From JAEUIT01 sp044220875 (GTDB lineage Bacteria; Planctomycetota; Phycisphaerae; Phycisphaerales; SM1A02): a stretch of DNA of 64,000 nt. Below, one piece after another: positions 36,173-43,944 of the stretch. The notes under the pieces were generated by a model. It was not told the DNA's origin and ran no database searches. It saw only the letters and a list, made by a program, of their open reading frames with translations. Numbering within the stretch: position 1 is the first letter of the stretch; each line of letters opens with the position of its first letter. The DNA is taken from assembly GCA_044220875.1 (NCBI GenBank), contig JBGAQH010000004.1, positions 248,001 through 312,000 on the forward strand. Reading direction: 5' to 3'. Position numbers and translations under genes: made by a program.

Positions 36173-36886
36173 ATGCCGCCCGCGACGTCCACCCGCTACG
36201 CACGCCCCGACGCCGACAAGGCCGAATTCGACCTGCCGCGCGTGACCGCGGCGAAGGCCATCCGGGCGGGCGAGATCCTCGACGCCCTCCGCGAGCGCTA
36301 TCCGGACGCCCACTGCGAGCTCGACTGGAAGCGCCCGCACGAGCTTCTCTTCGCGACGATCCTCTCGGCGCAATGCACCGACGTCGCCGTGAACCGGGCC
36401 ACCCCCGCCCTCTTTCGGGCCTTTCCGCGGCCCGCCGACTACGCGGCGTCGACGCCCGAGGCGATCGAGCCATACGTCCGTTCGCTGGGCTTCTTCCGCC
36501 AGAAGGCGAAGTCGCTGCACGCCACGGCGACGGCCCTGCTCACGCGACACGGCGGCGAGGTGCCGCGCACGATGGCGGAGCTCACCGCCCTGCGCGGCGT
36601 CGCCCGCAAGACCGCGAACGTCGTGTTGGGGAACGCCTTCGGCATCAACGTCGGCGTCGTCGTCGATACCCACGTCCAGCGCCTCTCCGCCCGCTTCGGC
36701 CTGAGCCGACACGAGGACCCGGTGCGGATCGAGCGCGATCTCATGGCCCTCTTCCCGCGCGACGCGTGGTGCCTGATCTCCCATCTCCTGATCTTCCATG
36801 GCCGCCGGGCGTGCAAGGCCCGCGGCGGATCCTGTGCGACCGACGCCATCTGTCGGCGCTTCTGTTCCGAGAGTTCCCCTGACTGA
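36173..36886 (+). CDS. nth: Endonuclease III (DNA glycosylase/AP lyase)
   Basis: A 237-residue base-excision repair enzyme that removes oxidised pyrimidines. The helix-hairpin-helix with catalytic lysine (LRGVARKTANVVL) and the catalytic aspartate (VVVDTHVQR) are intact. The iron-sulphur cluster loop is irregular: the cysteines follow C-x6-C-x5-C-x3-C instead of the normal C-x6-C-x2-C-x5-C, so cluster geometry may differ or the cluster may be absent. The first ~30 residues (STRYARPDADKAEFD) are an extension. The gene follows the small membrane protein by 10 nt. Confidence 0.92.
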   Translation: MPPATSTRYARPDADKAEFDLPRVTAAKAIRAGEILDALRERYPDAHCELDWKRPHELLFATILSAQCTDVAVNRATPALFRAFPRPADYAASTPEAIEPYVRSLGFFRQKAKSLHATATALLTRHGGEVPRTMAELTALRGVARKTANVVLGNAFGINVGVVVDTHVQRLSARFGLSRHEDPVRIERDLMALFPRDAWCLISHLLIFHGRRACKARGGSCATDAICRRFCSESSPD

Positions 36887-36906
36887 CACCGAAAGGACCC
36901 CATCCG

Positions 36907-37476
36907 ATGCGAGTTTCCCGCCTGCTCGTCGCCTCCCTCACCGCCTCGCTCGCCGCGTCGATCGCGCTCACCGGCTGCAGCGGCGACGCCAGCCACCGCA
37001 CCACCGAGTCCACCAACGCCTCGCTCGAGGCCGCGGCGACGGCGAGCGTCGCCCGCTTCAAGGAGACGGAGCCGGGCCTCAAGTCCTACTTCGATTCGGC
37101 CGCCGCCTACGTGGTCTTCCCCGAGATCGGCAAGGGCGGCCTGGTCTTCGGCGGCGCCGGCGGCGACGGCGTCCTCTATGAGCACGGCGAGGCGACCCAT
37201 TACGTGACGCTCAGCGCCGGGAGCTTCGGCGCCCAGATCGGCGGCCAGACCTTCAGCGAGATCATCTTCCTCAAGACCGCGAGCGAGCTCCAGCAGTTCA
37301 AGTCCGGCGGCTTCGAGATGGACGCCGGCGCCTCGGGCGTGGCCGCCCGGAGCGGCGGTTCGACCGCCGCCGACTACGTCAAGGGCGTCGCCGTCTTCGT
37401 GAGCGGCGAGCGCGGCCTGATGGGCGGCGCGACGATCGGCGGCCAGCACTTCGACGTGCGGAAGATCACGCGATAA
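36907..37476 (+). CDS. SYLF-domain (Ysc84-like) lipoprotein
   Basis: A 189-residue lipoprotein (lipobox LTGC, Cys 24) preceded by an AAAGGA Shine-Dalgarno. The mature region is a SYLF domain: SYFDSAAAYVVFPEIGKGGLVFGGAGGDG followed by strands with alternating Gly and hydrophobic residues, ending GLMGGATIGGQHFDVRKI. SYLF proteins bind phospholipids or lipid assemblies; in bacteria they are periplasmic with no defined substrate. It stands alone, followed by a hairpin and a 256-nt gap before murC. Confidence 0.85.
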   Translation: MRVSRLLVASLTASLAASIALTGCSGDASHRTTESTNASLEAAATASVARFKETEPGLKSYFDSAAAYVVFPEIGKGGLVFGGAGGDGVLYEHGEATHYVTLSAGSFGAQIGGQTFSEIIFLKTASELQQFKSGGFEMDAGASGVAARSGGSTAADYVKGVAVFVSGERGLMGGATIGGQHFDVRKITR

Positions 37477-37489
37477 GGGGAGCCAGTAA

Positions 37490-37529
37490 CGGGAGCCGCG
37501 ACGGGGCGCCGGTACGGCGCGGGCTCCCG
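37490..37529. terminator. Compound hairpin downstream of the SYLF gene
   Basis: Outer arms CGGGAGCC/GGCTCCCG enclose an inner hairpin GCGCCG-GTA-CGGCGC. No T-tract follows, so it may be a factor-assisted terminator or mRNA-end stabiliser. The rest of the gap up to 37732 shows nothing identifiable. Confidence 0.35.
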
Positions 37530-37732
37530 GGTCCGCCGCTGCGACCGCCCCGGGATTCGCCCGATCCCGCTCGACGCCCGACAAGCGTTCACGCGTCCGC
37601 GAGCCCCTCGCCGATACCATTCCGGTTCCGTCACGATTTCACCTCCGCCCGCGCGGCCATGGCGACGAGCCTGCGCCCCGGGCGGGGGTTGTTCCGTATC
37701 GCACGTCTTCGGCCCCCGGGCCCCATCCTCGC

Positions 37733-39283
37733 ATGACTTCCCACGACGCTCGCCTCGTCGCTGCCGGTGAGTCGGACCGCGCCTATCAGGCCGACCCGAT
37801 CTTCTCCGGGAAGCACCTCTACTTCATCGGCATCGGCGGCTCGGGCATGAGCGGCCTCGCCCGCATGCTCGCCACCCGCGGGGCGATCTGCTCCGGCTCG
37901 GACCAGAGCCCGAGCGACCTCACCCACGCCCTTGCCGAGGCGGGCATTCCAGTGACCTCCGGCGCTCCGACCGGTCACCTTCCGAGCCAATGCGATCTGG
38001 TCATCGCCAGCGCCGCGATCCGCCCCGACCATCCGGAGGTCCTCGCCGCGACCGCCCGCGGCATCGAGGTCATCAGCTACGCCGAGGCCCTCGGCCGCGC
38101 CCAGGCGGGCCGCACCGCGATCTCGGTCGCCGGCACCCATGGCAAGAGCACGACGACGGCGATGCTCTCCCATGTCCTGATCCAGGCCGGACTCGACCCA
38201 TCGGTCATCGTCGGCGCGACCTGCCCGCACCTGGGCGGCGGCGCCCGCACCGGATCGCTCTCGATTCCGCATGGGCAACTCAAGGGACAGCCGGGCATCC
38301 TGGTCTGTGAGGCGTGCGAGTTCAACCGCAGCTTCCATCACCATCGCCCGACGATCGCCCTCATCAACAACGTCGAGGAGGATCACCTCGACTGCTACGC
38401 GAACATCGACGCCATCGTGCAGAGCTTCCGCGAGTTCGCGGCGCTCCTCCCCTCCGCGACCAACGGCGGCAAGCTGCTGATCGCCGACGAGGGGGCCCAC
38501 CGCCGCGAGATCGCCGCGGGCCTCGAGTGCGAGGTCGCGACCTTCGGCTTCTCGCCGATGGCCGACTATCAGGTCTTCTTTGACGCCCGCGCCTCCCGCG
38601 CCGGCCTGCTGCAGGATGGCCACTGGCTCGCCCAGTGGGACCTCGCCGTGCACGGTGACCACATGGCCCTGAACTCAGCGGCCGCCGCGATCATGGCCCA
38701 CTGGCTCGGAGCGGAGTGGGAGGACATCGCCGAGGGACTGGCGACTTTCCGCGGCGTGGACCGGCGCATGCAGCGACTCGGGACCCGCAAGGCCCAACCC
38801 AAGGGCGCGCCGGACGAGGTCACCGTCTACGACGACTACGGCCACCATCCGACCGAATGCGAGAAGACGCTTCGGGCCCTGCGGAGCCACGAGAACCCGA
38901 AGCGGCTCATCTGCGTCTTCCAGCCGCACCAGCACAGCCGAACCCGCTTCCTGCTCGACCAGTTCGCGACGAGCTTCTCCTCCGCCGACATCGTCATCGT
39001 TCCCCAGATCTACTTCGTCCGCGACAGCGAGATCGAGAAGACCAGGGTCTCGGCCAACGACCTCGTCGAGAAGCTCCGCGAGCGGCGCGTCGATGCCCTG
39101 CACATCGCCAGCTTCGACGCCATCGTCGACCACCTCGAGGAGATCTGCCGCCCCGGCGACCTCGTCGTCGTCATGGGCGCCGGGCCGGTGAACCAGATCG
39201 CCTTCGAGTACCTCCGCCGGGCGAACGCGGCGTCGGGGCAGGGCGCGTCCCTGCGTCCGGGCAGCGTCGCATGCCACTCGTGA
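37733..39283 (+). CDS. murC: UDP-N-acetylmuramate--L-alanine ligase
   Basis: A 516-residue Mur ligase adding L-Ala to UDP-MurNAc. The nucleotide loop IGIGGSGMSGLARML, the ATP-binding P-loop AGTHGKSTTTAML, the metal/substrate His of NNVEEDHLDCY, and the C-terminal DDYGHHPTE and QPHQHSRTR motifs are all present. About 25 residues of N-terminal extension and a Lys/Pro insertion (RKAQPKGAPD) distinguish it. It opens a murC-murB-ddl-ftsQ-like run; peptidoglycan synthesis is thus encoded. The start has no Shine-Dalgarno. Its end overlaps murB by 13 nt. Confidence 0.96.
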   Translation: MTSHDARLVAAGESDRAYQADPIFSGKHLYFIGIGGSGMSGLARMLATRGAICSGSDQSPSDLTHALAEAGIPVTSGAPTGHLPSQCDLVIASAAIRPDHPEVLAATARGIEVISYAEALGRAQAGRTAISVAGTHGKSTTTAMLSHVLIQAGLDPSVIVGATCPHLGGGARTGSLSIPHGQLKGQPGILVCEACEFNRSFHHHRPTIALINNVEEDHLDCYANIDAIVQSFREFAALLPSATNGGKLLIADEGAHRREIAAGLECEVATFGFSPMADYQVFFDARASRAGLLQDGHWLAQWDLAVHGDHMALNSAAAAIMAHWLGAEWEDIAEGLATFRGVDRRMQRLGTRKAQPKGAPDEVTVYDDYGHHPTECEKTLRALRSHENPKRLICVFQPHQHSRTRFLLDQFATSFSSADIVIVPQIYFVRDSEIEKTRVSANDLVEKLRERRVDALHIASFDAIVDHLEEICRPGDLVVVMGAGPVNQIAFEYLRRANAASGQGASLRPGSVACHS

Positions 39284-40266
39284 GCGCCGCCGCCGTGACC
39301 ACCTCCTCGCGCCCCAGCTCGCTCTTCGCCGACCTGGACGTCGACGTCCGAACGGACGTTCCGCTCGGTGCGATGACCTGGTACGGCATCGGCGGCCCCG
39401 CGGACTTTCTCGTCCGCCCCCGATCGGTCGAGGCGCTGGCGACCCTGGTGCGCCGCGCCCACCGCGAGGGCGTTCCGACCCGGGTGCTCGGTTCGGGCGC
39501 CAACCTCCTCGTCGCGGACGAGGGCGTCGACGGCATCGTCCTCAAGCTGGACGCGCCGTGCTTCACGGAACTCCGCTACAACGCGACCGGCGAGGTCGAG
39601 GCGATGCGGGTCGGCGCCGGCGCCGACATGGCCAAGACGCTCAACGACACGGTCCGCCGCGGTCTCGCCGGACTCGCCCAGATGTCCGGCATCCCCGCCT
39701 CGGTCGGCGGCGCCATTCGCATGAACGCCGGCGGCGCCTTCGGGGCGATCGGCGATGCGGTCCACAGCATCGGCTGCCTCTCCGCCACGGGCGACCTGCG
39801 GGTCTATCCGGCGAGCGAGATCCTCTTCGGCTACCGCGAGACGAACATCCGCGACCCGATCATCCTCTGGGCGGCGTTCCGCCTCTCGGAAACGGATCCG
39901 ATCGCGCTGCGGGACCGGGTGAAGGAGATCTTCGCCTACAAGAAGAGCACGCAACCCCTCGCCGACCACTCGGCCGGCTGCATGTTCAAGAACCCGACCG
40001 ACACGCGGCCGCAGGGAACCGGCGAGCGCGTCAGCGCCGGCAAGCTCATCGATCTCGCCGGCCTCAAGGGCAGCGCCGTCGGCGGCGCGTATGTCTCGCC
40101 CCAGCACGGCAACTTCATCGCGGTGAAGTCCGGGGCCCGCGCCGCGGACATCGTCGAACTCGTCCGCCGCGTGAAGGCCCGCGTGCTTGAGGTCCACGGT
40201 CTCGCCCTGCACACCGAAGTCGTCTACTGGTCGCGCTCGAGCGACGCATCCCCCTTCAACGCATGA
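39271..40266 (+). CDS. murB: UDP-N-acetylenolpyruvoylglucosamine reductase
   Basis: A 331-residue flavoenzyme reducing UDP-GlcNAc-enolpyruvate to UDP-MurNAc. FAD-binding motifs VLGSGANLLV and GIPASVGGAIRMNAG are present; the catalytic serine lies in HSAGCMFKNP (type I/II MurB with Ser near SAGC), and a Glu lies near the end (LHTEVVYW). The start ATG lies inside the end of murC; the coding overlap (13 nt) is longer than the usual 4. Its own stop overlaps ddl by 4 nt. Confidence 0.95.
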   Translation: MPLVSAAAVTTSSRPSSLFADLDVDVRTDVPLGAMTWYGIGGPADFLVRPRSVEALATLVRRAHREGVPTRVLGSGANLLVADEGVDGIVLKLDAPCFTELRYNATGEVEAMRVGAGADMAKTLNDTVRRGLAGLAQMSGIPASVGGAIRMNAGGAFGAIGDAVHSIGCLSATGDLRVYPASEILFGYRETNIRDPIILWAAFRLSETDPIALRDRVKEIFAYKKSTQPLADHSAGCMFKNPTDTRPQGTGERVSAGKLIDLAGLKGSAVGGAYVSPQHGNFIAVKSGARAADIVELVRRVKARVLEVHGLALHTEVVYWSRSSDASPFNA

Positions 40267-41267
40267 GCACCTCACCCCGCATCCGCACGCTGGTCCTCAA
40301 GGGCGGTCCCGACGCCGAGCACGACGTCAGTCTCATGAGCGCGGCGGAGGTCGCAGCGGCGCTCCGCGAGGCGCCCGATCTTGAGGTGATCGAGATCGAG
40401 GTCGGCACGCCGACCGCGGCCGAACTCCTCGGCCATCGCCCCGACGTCGTCTTCCCGGTGCTGCACGGTCCCTTCGGCGAGGGCGGACCGATGCAGGAGA
40501 TCCTCGAGGCGATGCGCGTCGCCTACGTCGGCTGCCGTCCGCGGGCGGCGGCGATCGCGATGGACAAGGTGCTGACGAAGTCGCTCGCCGCCGAGATGGG
40601 CGTTCCGACACCGAGCTCGCGCGAGCTCCGTCCGGGGGAGACGCTCGACCTCGCCCCGCCGATCGTCGTCAAGCCCGCCAACGAGGGCTCCTCGGTCGGA
40701 CTGAGCATCTGCCAGTCGATCGCGGATGCCCAGGCCGCCGCCGCGAAGCTTCACGCGATGGGGAAGCGCGTTCTGGTCGAGCGCTACATCCGCGGACGGG
40801 AGATCACCGTCGGGATCATCGACGGTCCCAACGGCACCGAGGTGCTGCCGATCATCGAGATCGTCCCCGCCGTCGAGTTCTACGACTACGACGCCAAGTA
40901 CCACCGCGAGGACACCCGCTACGTCCTGGACCCGGTCCTCCCCGAGGGCGTGGCCGACGCGGCCCGGCGCCACACCCGAGCGGTCTGGGATCGCGTCGGC
41001 TGCCGCGACCTCTCGCGGGCCGACTTCCTGGTGGAGACGGCGACGGACGGCCGCTCGACCGCGTGGTTCCTCGAGATCAACACCATGCCCGGGATGACGA
41101 CCCATTCGCTCGTCCCCAAGGCCGCCCGGCACCGCGGCCTGTCGATGACCGACCTCTGCGCCGGACTGGTTCGGCGCGCGCTGGCCCGTCATCGGGCCGC
41201 CGGGCCGGGGAATTCTGGCCTCGATTCCAAAGGCAATCGACCCGCCGGTTCGATGGTGACCTCTTGA
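40263..41267 (+). CDS. ddl: D-alanine--D-alanine ligase
   Basis: A 334-residue ATP-grasp ligase making the D-Ala-D-Ala dipeptide. LKGGPDAEHDVSLMSAA, PVLHGPFGEGGPMQE (substrate-binding HG-GE loop), MDKVLTK, the grasp segment VVKPANEGSSVG and the metal-binding LEINTMPGMTTHSLVPKAA are all recognisable. The starting VLKGGPDAEHDVS has Pro-Asp-Ala where many Ddl have S-x-E, a minor variation. The last ~25 residues (GPGNSGLDSKGNRPAGS) are an unstructured tail. The gene is coupled to murB through a 4-nt overlap. Confidence 0.95.
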   Translation: MSTSPRIRTLVLKGGPDAEHDVSLMSAAEVAAALREAPDLEVIEIEVGTPTAAELLGHRPDVVFPVLHGPFGEGGPMQEILEAMRVAYVGCRPRAAAIAMDKVLTKSLAAEMGVPTPSSRELRPGETLDLAPPIVVKPANEGSSVGLSICQSIADAQAAAAKLHAMGKRVLVERYIRGREITVGIIDGPNGTEVLPIIEIVPAVEFYDYDAKYHREDTRYVLDPVLPEGVADAARRHTRAVWDRVGCRDLSRADFLVETATDGRSTAWFLEINTMPGMTTHSLVPKAARHRGLSMTDLCAGLVRRALARHRAAGPGNSGLDSKGNRPAGSMVTS

Positions 41268-41338
41268 GCGCCTCTCGTCGGCGCCGGCACGATCGCCGCA
41301 GGTGCGGTAGCGTGCGCGTCTGAGGTCACCGCACCGCC

Positions 41339-42304
41339 ATGGCTCGCCCCTCCAAGCAGTCCCGCTCTCGGCTCCCCTCGATCAGCGCGATCCTTGCCGC
41401 GATGGTGCCGTCCGGCGCCGCGGCGCGGACCATGGCGATGGCGGTGGTCTGGTGCGCGGCGCTCGGCGGCATCGGCTACGGCGCGTATCGCGGCTATCCG
41501 ACCCTTCGCGCCTACGCCGAATCGAAGGTCGCGATCGACCCGATGAACGTGCGCATCACGTTTGACCATCCGCCCTCGTGGATGCCGGCCGAGACGCTGC
41601 AGTCGCTGAGCGATGCCTCGCACATGGCGATGGCCAACGCCAGTCCGCTCGAGTCGGAGGCCCTGCAGCGCGTGCATCAGGAGATGCTCGCGTCGGGCTG
41701 GTTCACGCGCGTCGAGCAGGTCCGCCGCACCGCGGGCGACGAGATCACCGTGAAGGCCGAGTTCCGCATTCCCTTCGCGATGGTTCGCTGGAACGACGAG
41801 GACCACCTCATCGACAGCCAAGGCCGGCGCCTGCCGATGGTCTACACCGGCACCAGCGAGCGTCCGCGCCTGCCGCTCATCCTCGGCGTGGGCATGCCCA
41901 AGCCGGCCGAGACCGGCGCGATCTGGCTCGGTGCCGATCTCCGCGCCGCCCTCAACCTCACCATGCTCCTGCGGGACCGGGTTTGGTTCGCCAACGGGCA
42001 GGTCAAGGCGATCGACACCGCCCGCTACGCGAGCGAGGGCATCGTCGAGCTGGTCACCGATCGCGACACGCGCATCGTCTGGGGGGGCGACCCGAACGAC
42101 CGCTCGCTCGGCGAGATGCCCGCGGACCGCAAGCTCATGGCCCTCGACGCGATGTATCAGATGTCGAAGCGGGTCGACAACGGCTCGGCCCGGACGATTG
42201 ACATCCGCTTCGACGTCGTGACCCTGGCCCCTGCCCCGCCGTCGAGCAGCTCCGCCGCGGAGACGCCGGAGATCCCGACGTCGCTCACCGCCGCCGCGCC
42301 GTAA
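41339..42304 (+). CDS. ftsQ: FtsQ-like cell division protein
   Basis: A 321-residue bitopic membrane protein: a short basic cytosolic start, one helix at about 28-50 (TMAMAVVWCAALGGIGYGAY), then periplasmic domains. About residues 68-135 read as a divergent POTRA segment, followed by FTRVEQVRRTAGDEITVKAEFRIPFAMVRWNDEDHLIDSQGRRLP, which matches the FtsQ beta-domain pattern 'r..p..l.v.v.er.p.arw.....lvd..G'. Position after ddl is the classical one for ftsQ. Identity to known FtsQ is low, so the name rests on architecture and synteny. FtsA and FtsZ genes do not follow. Confidence 0.65.
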   Translation: MARPSKQSRSRLPSISAILAAMVPSGAAARTMAMAVVWCAALGGIGYGAYRGYPTLRAYAESKVAIDPMNVRITFDHPPSWMPAETLQSLSDASHMAMANASPLESEALQRVHQEMLASGWFTRVEQVRRTAGDEITVKAEFRIPFAMVRWNDEDHLIDSQGRRLPMVYTGTSERPRLPLILGVGMPKPAETGAIWLGADLRAALNLTMLLRDRVWFANGQVKAIDTARYASEGIVELVTDRDTRIVWGGDPNDRSLGEMPADRKLMALDAMYQMSKRVDNGSARTIDIRFDVVTLAPAPPSSSSAAETPEIPTSLTAAAP

Positions 42305-42364
42305 GGGCTCGCATTCGCCGCAGCGGCGCGTATCGTGTCCAGAACCGCATCGCCGCGGCCCGCC

Positions 42365-43180
42365 ATGGCACGCATTCCGCGACCAACACCACCTCGGGGA
42401 CTGATCTTTCTCGCCTCGGCGTGGCTCATCATCGCGTGGCTCATGACGATGGGCTTCCGCCCGCCGATTCAGATGCACGCCGCGTCCTACACGCCGAGCG
42501 TGCGCCTGCTTCTGCTCGCCCTGGTCTTCGGCATCGGCATCGGTTGGCCGCTGGTGCGCCTCAGCGGCGGTCTTCGAGCCTGGCCGATTCGCCAGACGCT
42601 GCTCGACCTCACCGTGCTCCTTTGCCTCGCTCAAGTCGTCGTCTGGCCCCTGCGGCTCGTCACGCCATGGCCGCCATGGCGTTCGGCGGCGATCGACCTC
42701 GCCCTCGTCGGATGGTCGCTCGCCATTGCCGCGGTCGTGGCCACCGGGTCCATTCCGGCCCGGCGCGGCATCGGACTGCTCCGTACCGTGGCCATGCTCG
42801 TGATCGTCCTCCTCGTCGCGGGCATGCCCCTCATCACGATGACGCGCGGCCAGTCCCTTCCCTTCACCGGACGACCGGTCGGGGTCGAGCCGCGCGAATG
42901 GTGGCAGGTTGCAGCCCGAAGTCCCGCGACGGCGATCGATGCCCTCTCGGGCGGCGGGCCGACGGTGCCCCTCGAACCGGAATGGGCCTTGGTGCGTTTC
43001 GCGTGGTGGGGAGCTGCGGCCATGTGGGTCGCGGCGATCGCGGCCCGAACCCTGATCCCGCGCATGGACGATGGCGAAGAACCGGCGGGCCCCCGTATCT
43101 CCTTCGCCGAGATGTCGCTTCCGAGCCTCCCGACCGCGTCGGCTGCCCCCTCCGCCTCCGAGGGTGGCAACGAGCCCTGA
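42365..43180 (+). CDS. Predicted multi-pass membrane protein
   Basis: A 271-residue protein with six hydrophobic helices at about 12-30, 46-68, 78-98, 106-126, 135-155 and 206-230, separated by short basic loops, and an acidic Ser/Pro-rich tail (MDDGEEPAGPR to the end). No family recognised. It follows the ftsQ-like gene by 60 nt on the same strand, so a role in envelope assembly is possible but not shown. The ATG at 42365 is preferred over an upstream GTG at 42335 because it opens just before the first helix. Confidence 0.65.
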   Translation: MARIPRPTPPRGLIFLASAWLIIAWLMTMGFRPPIQMHAASYTPSVRLLLLALVFGIGIGWPLVRLSGGLRAWPIRQTLLDLTVLLCLAQVVVWPLRLVTPWPPWRSAAIDLALVGWSLAIAAVVATGSIPARRGIGLLRTVAMLVIVLLVAGMPLITMTRGQSLPFTGRPVGVEPREWWQVAARSPATAIDALSGGGPTVPLEPEWALVRFAWWGAAAMWVAAIAARTLIPRMDDGEEPAGPRISFAEMSLPSLPTASAAPSASEGGNEP

Positions 43181-43320
43181 TCGCCAGTATCCTCCCCATC
43201 GTCCCGGCTGAGGCTCGCTCGGATGCGAGCCCGCCGCCCGTCCACATCGCTCCGCCGTGGCATTGCCAGCAGGCTCGATCGATCGTTTCCGACGGACGGC
43301 ACACCCACTGCGGATGACGT

Positions 43321-43351
43321 GCCCGCCCCCCGGCGGGCCCCTCTTTTTTTT
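43321..43351 (+). terminator. Rho-independent terminator upstream of greA
   Basis: Stem GCCCGCC-CCCC-GGCGGGC followed after CCCTC by eight Ts (43344-43351), 140 nt past the end of the membrane protein gene. It probably ends the murC-to-membrane-protein transcript. The 269-nt gap around it holds nothing else I can identify. Confidence 0.55.
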
Positions 43352-43449
43352 CGCCAGTCTGATCGCCGACTCGATCGTGACCCGCCGTGCGGGAACCACG
43401 GCGAGCGCTTCCGCGACGGCTCCGGCCACGCGGCGGACGACGTGTACCC

Positions 43450-43917
43450 ATGAACTTCATCACTCCCGAGGAAAAGGCCCAGCTCGAGCAACTCCTGTCG
43501 AGCCTTCGCGCCAACGAGAAGCAGCTCATCCTGCGCATCCAGGAAGCGCGGGCCCTCGGTGACCTCCGCGAGAATGCCGAGTACCACGCCGCCCGCGAGG
43601 ACAAGGCGATGAACGCGGCGAAGATCAAGGAGATCGAGGATCGCCTGGCGACGGCGCAGCTCGCCGGCGAGACCGAGATCCCGACCGACATGGTCTTCGT
43701 CGGCACGCTGGTCCGGCTGAAGGACGTCGACCGCGGCGACGACGATGTCTACAAGCTGGTCGGCGAATCGACGGGCCGCTTCGACCTCGACTACATCGAG
43801 GTCACCACCACCAGTCCGATGGGCCTGGCACTCATGAAGGCCCGCGTTGGCGAGGTGGTCCGCGTCGACCTGCCCCGCGGACTCAAGCGCTACGAGATCG
43901 TGGAGATCGTCGTCTGA
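43450..43917 (+). CDS. greA: Transcription elongation factor GreA
   Basis: A 155-residue GreA of normal length that rescues backtracked RNA polymerase. The coiled-coil N-terminal half carries the acidic tip motif RALGDLRENAEYHAARED (functional Asp and Glu), and the C-terminal FKBP-like half ends SPMGLALMKARVGEVVRVDLPRGLKRYEIVEI. No Shine-Dalgarno precedes the ATG. It is convergent with the CRTAC1-like gene. Confidence 0.95.
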   Translation: MNFITPEEKAQLEQLLSSLRANEKQLILRIQEARALGDLRENAEYHAAREDKAMNAAKIKEIEDRLATAQLAGETEIPTDMVFVGTLVRLKDVDRGDDDVYKLVGESTGRFDLDYIEVTTTSPMGLALMKARVGEVVRVDLPRGLKRYEIVEIVV

Positions 43918-43944
43918 ACGCGGCGAGCGGTCGGCAGCGGCCGA

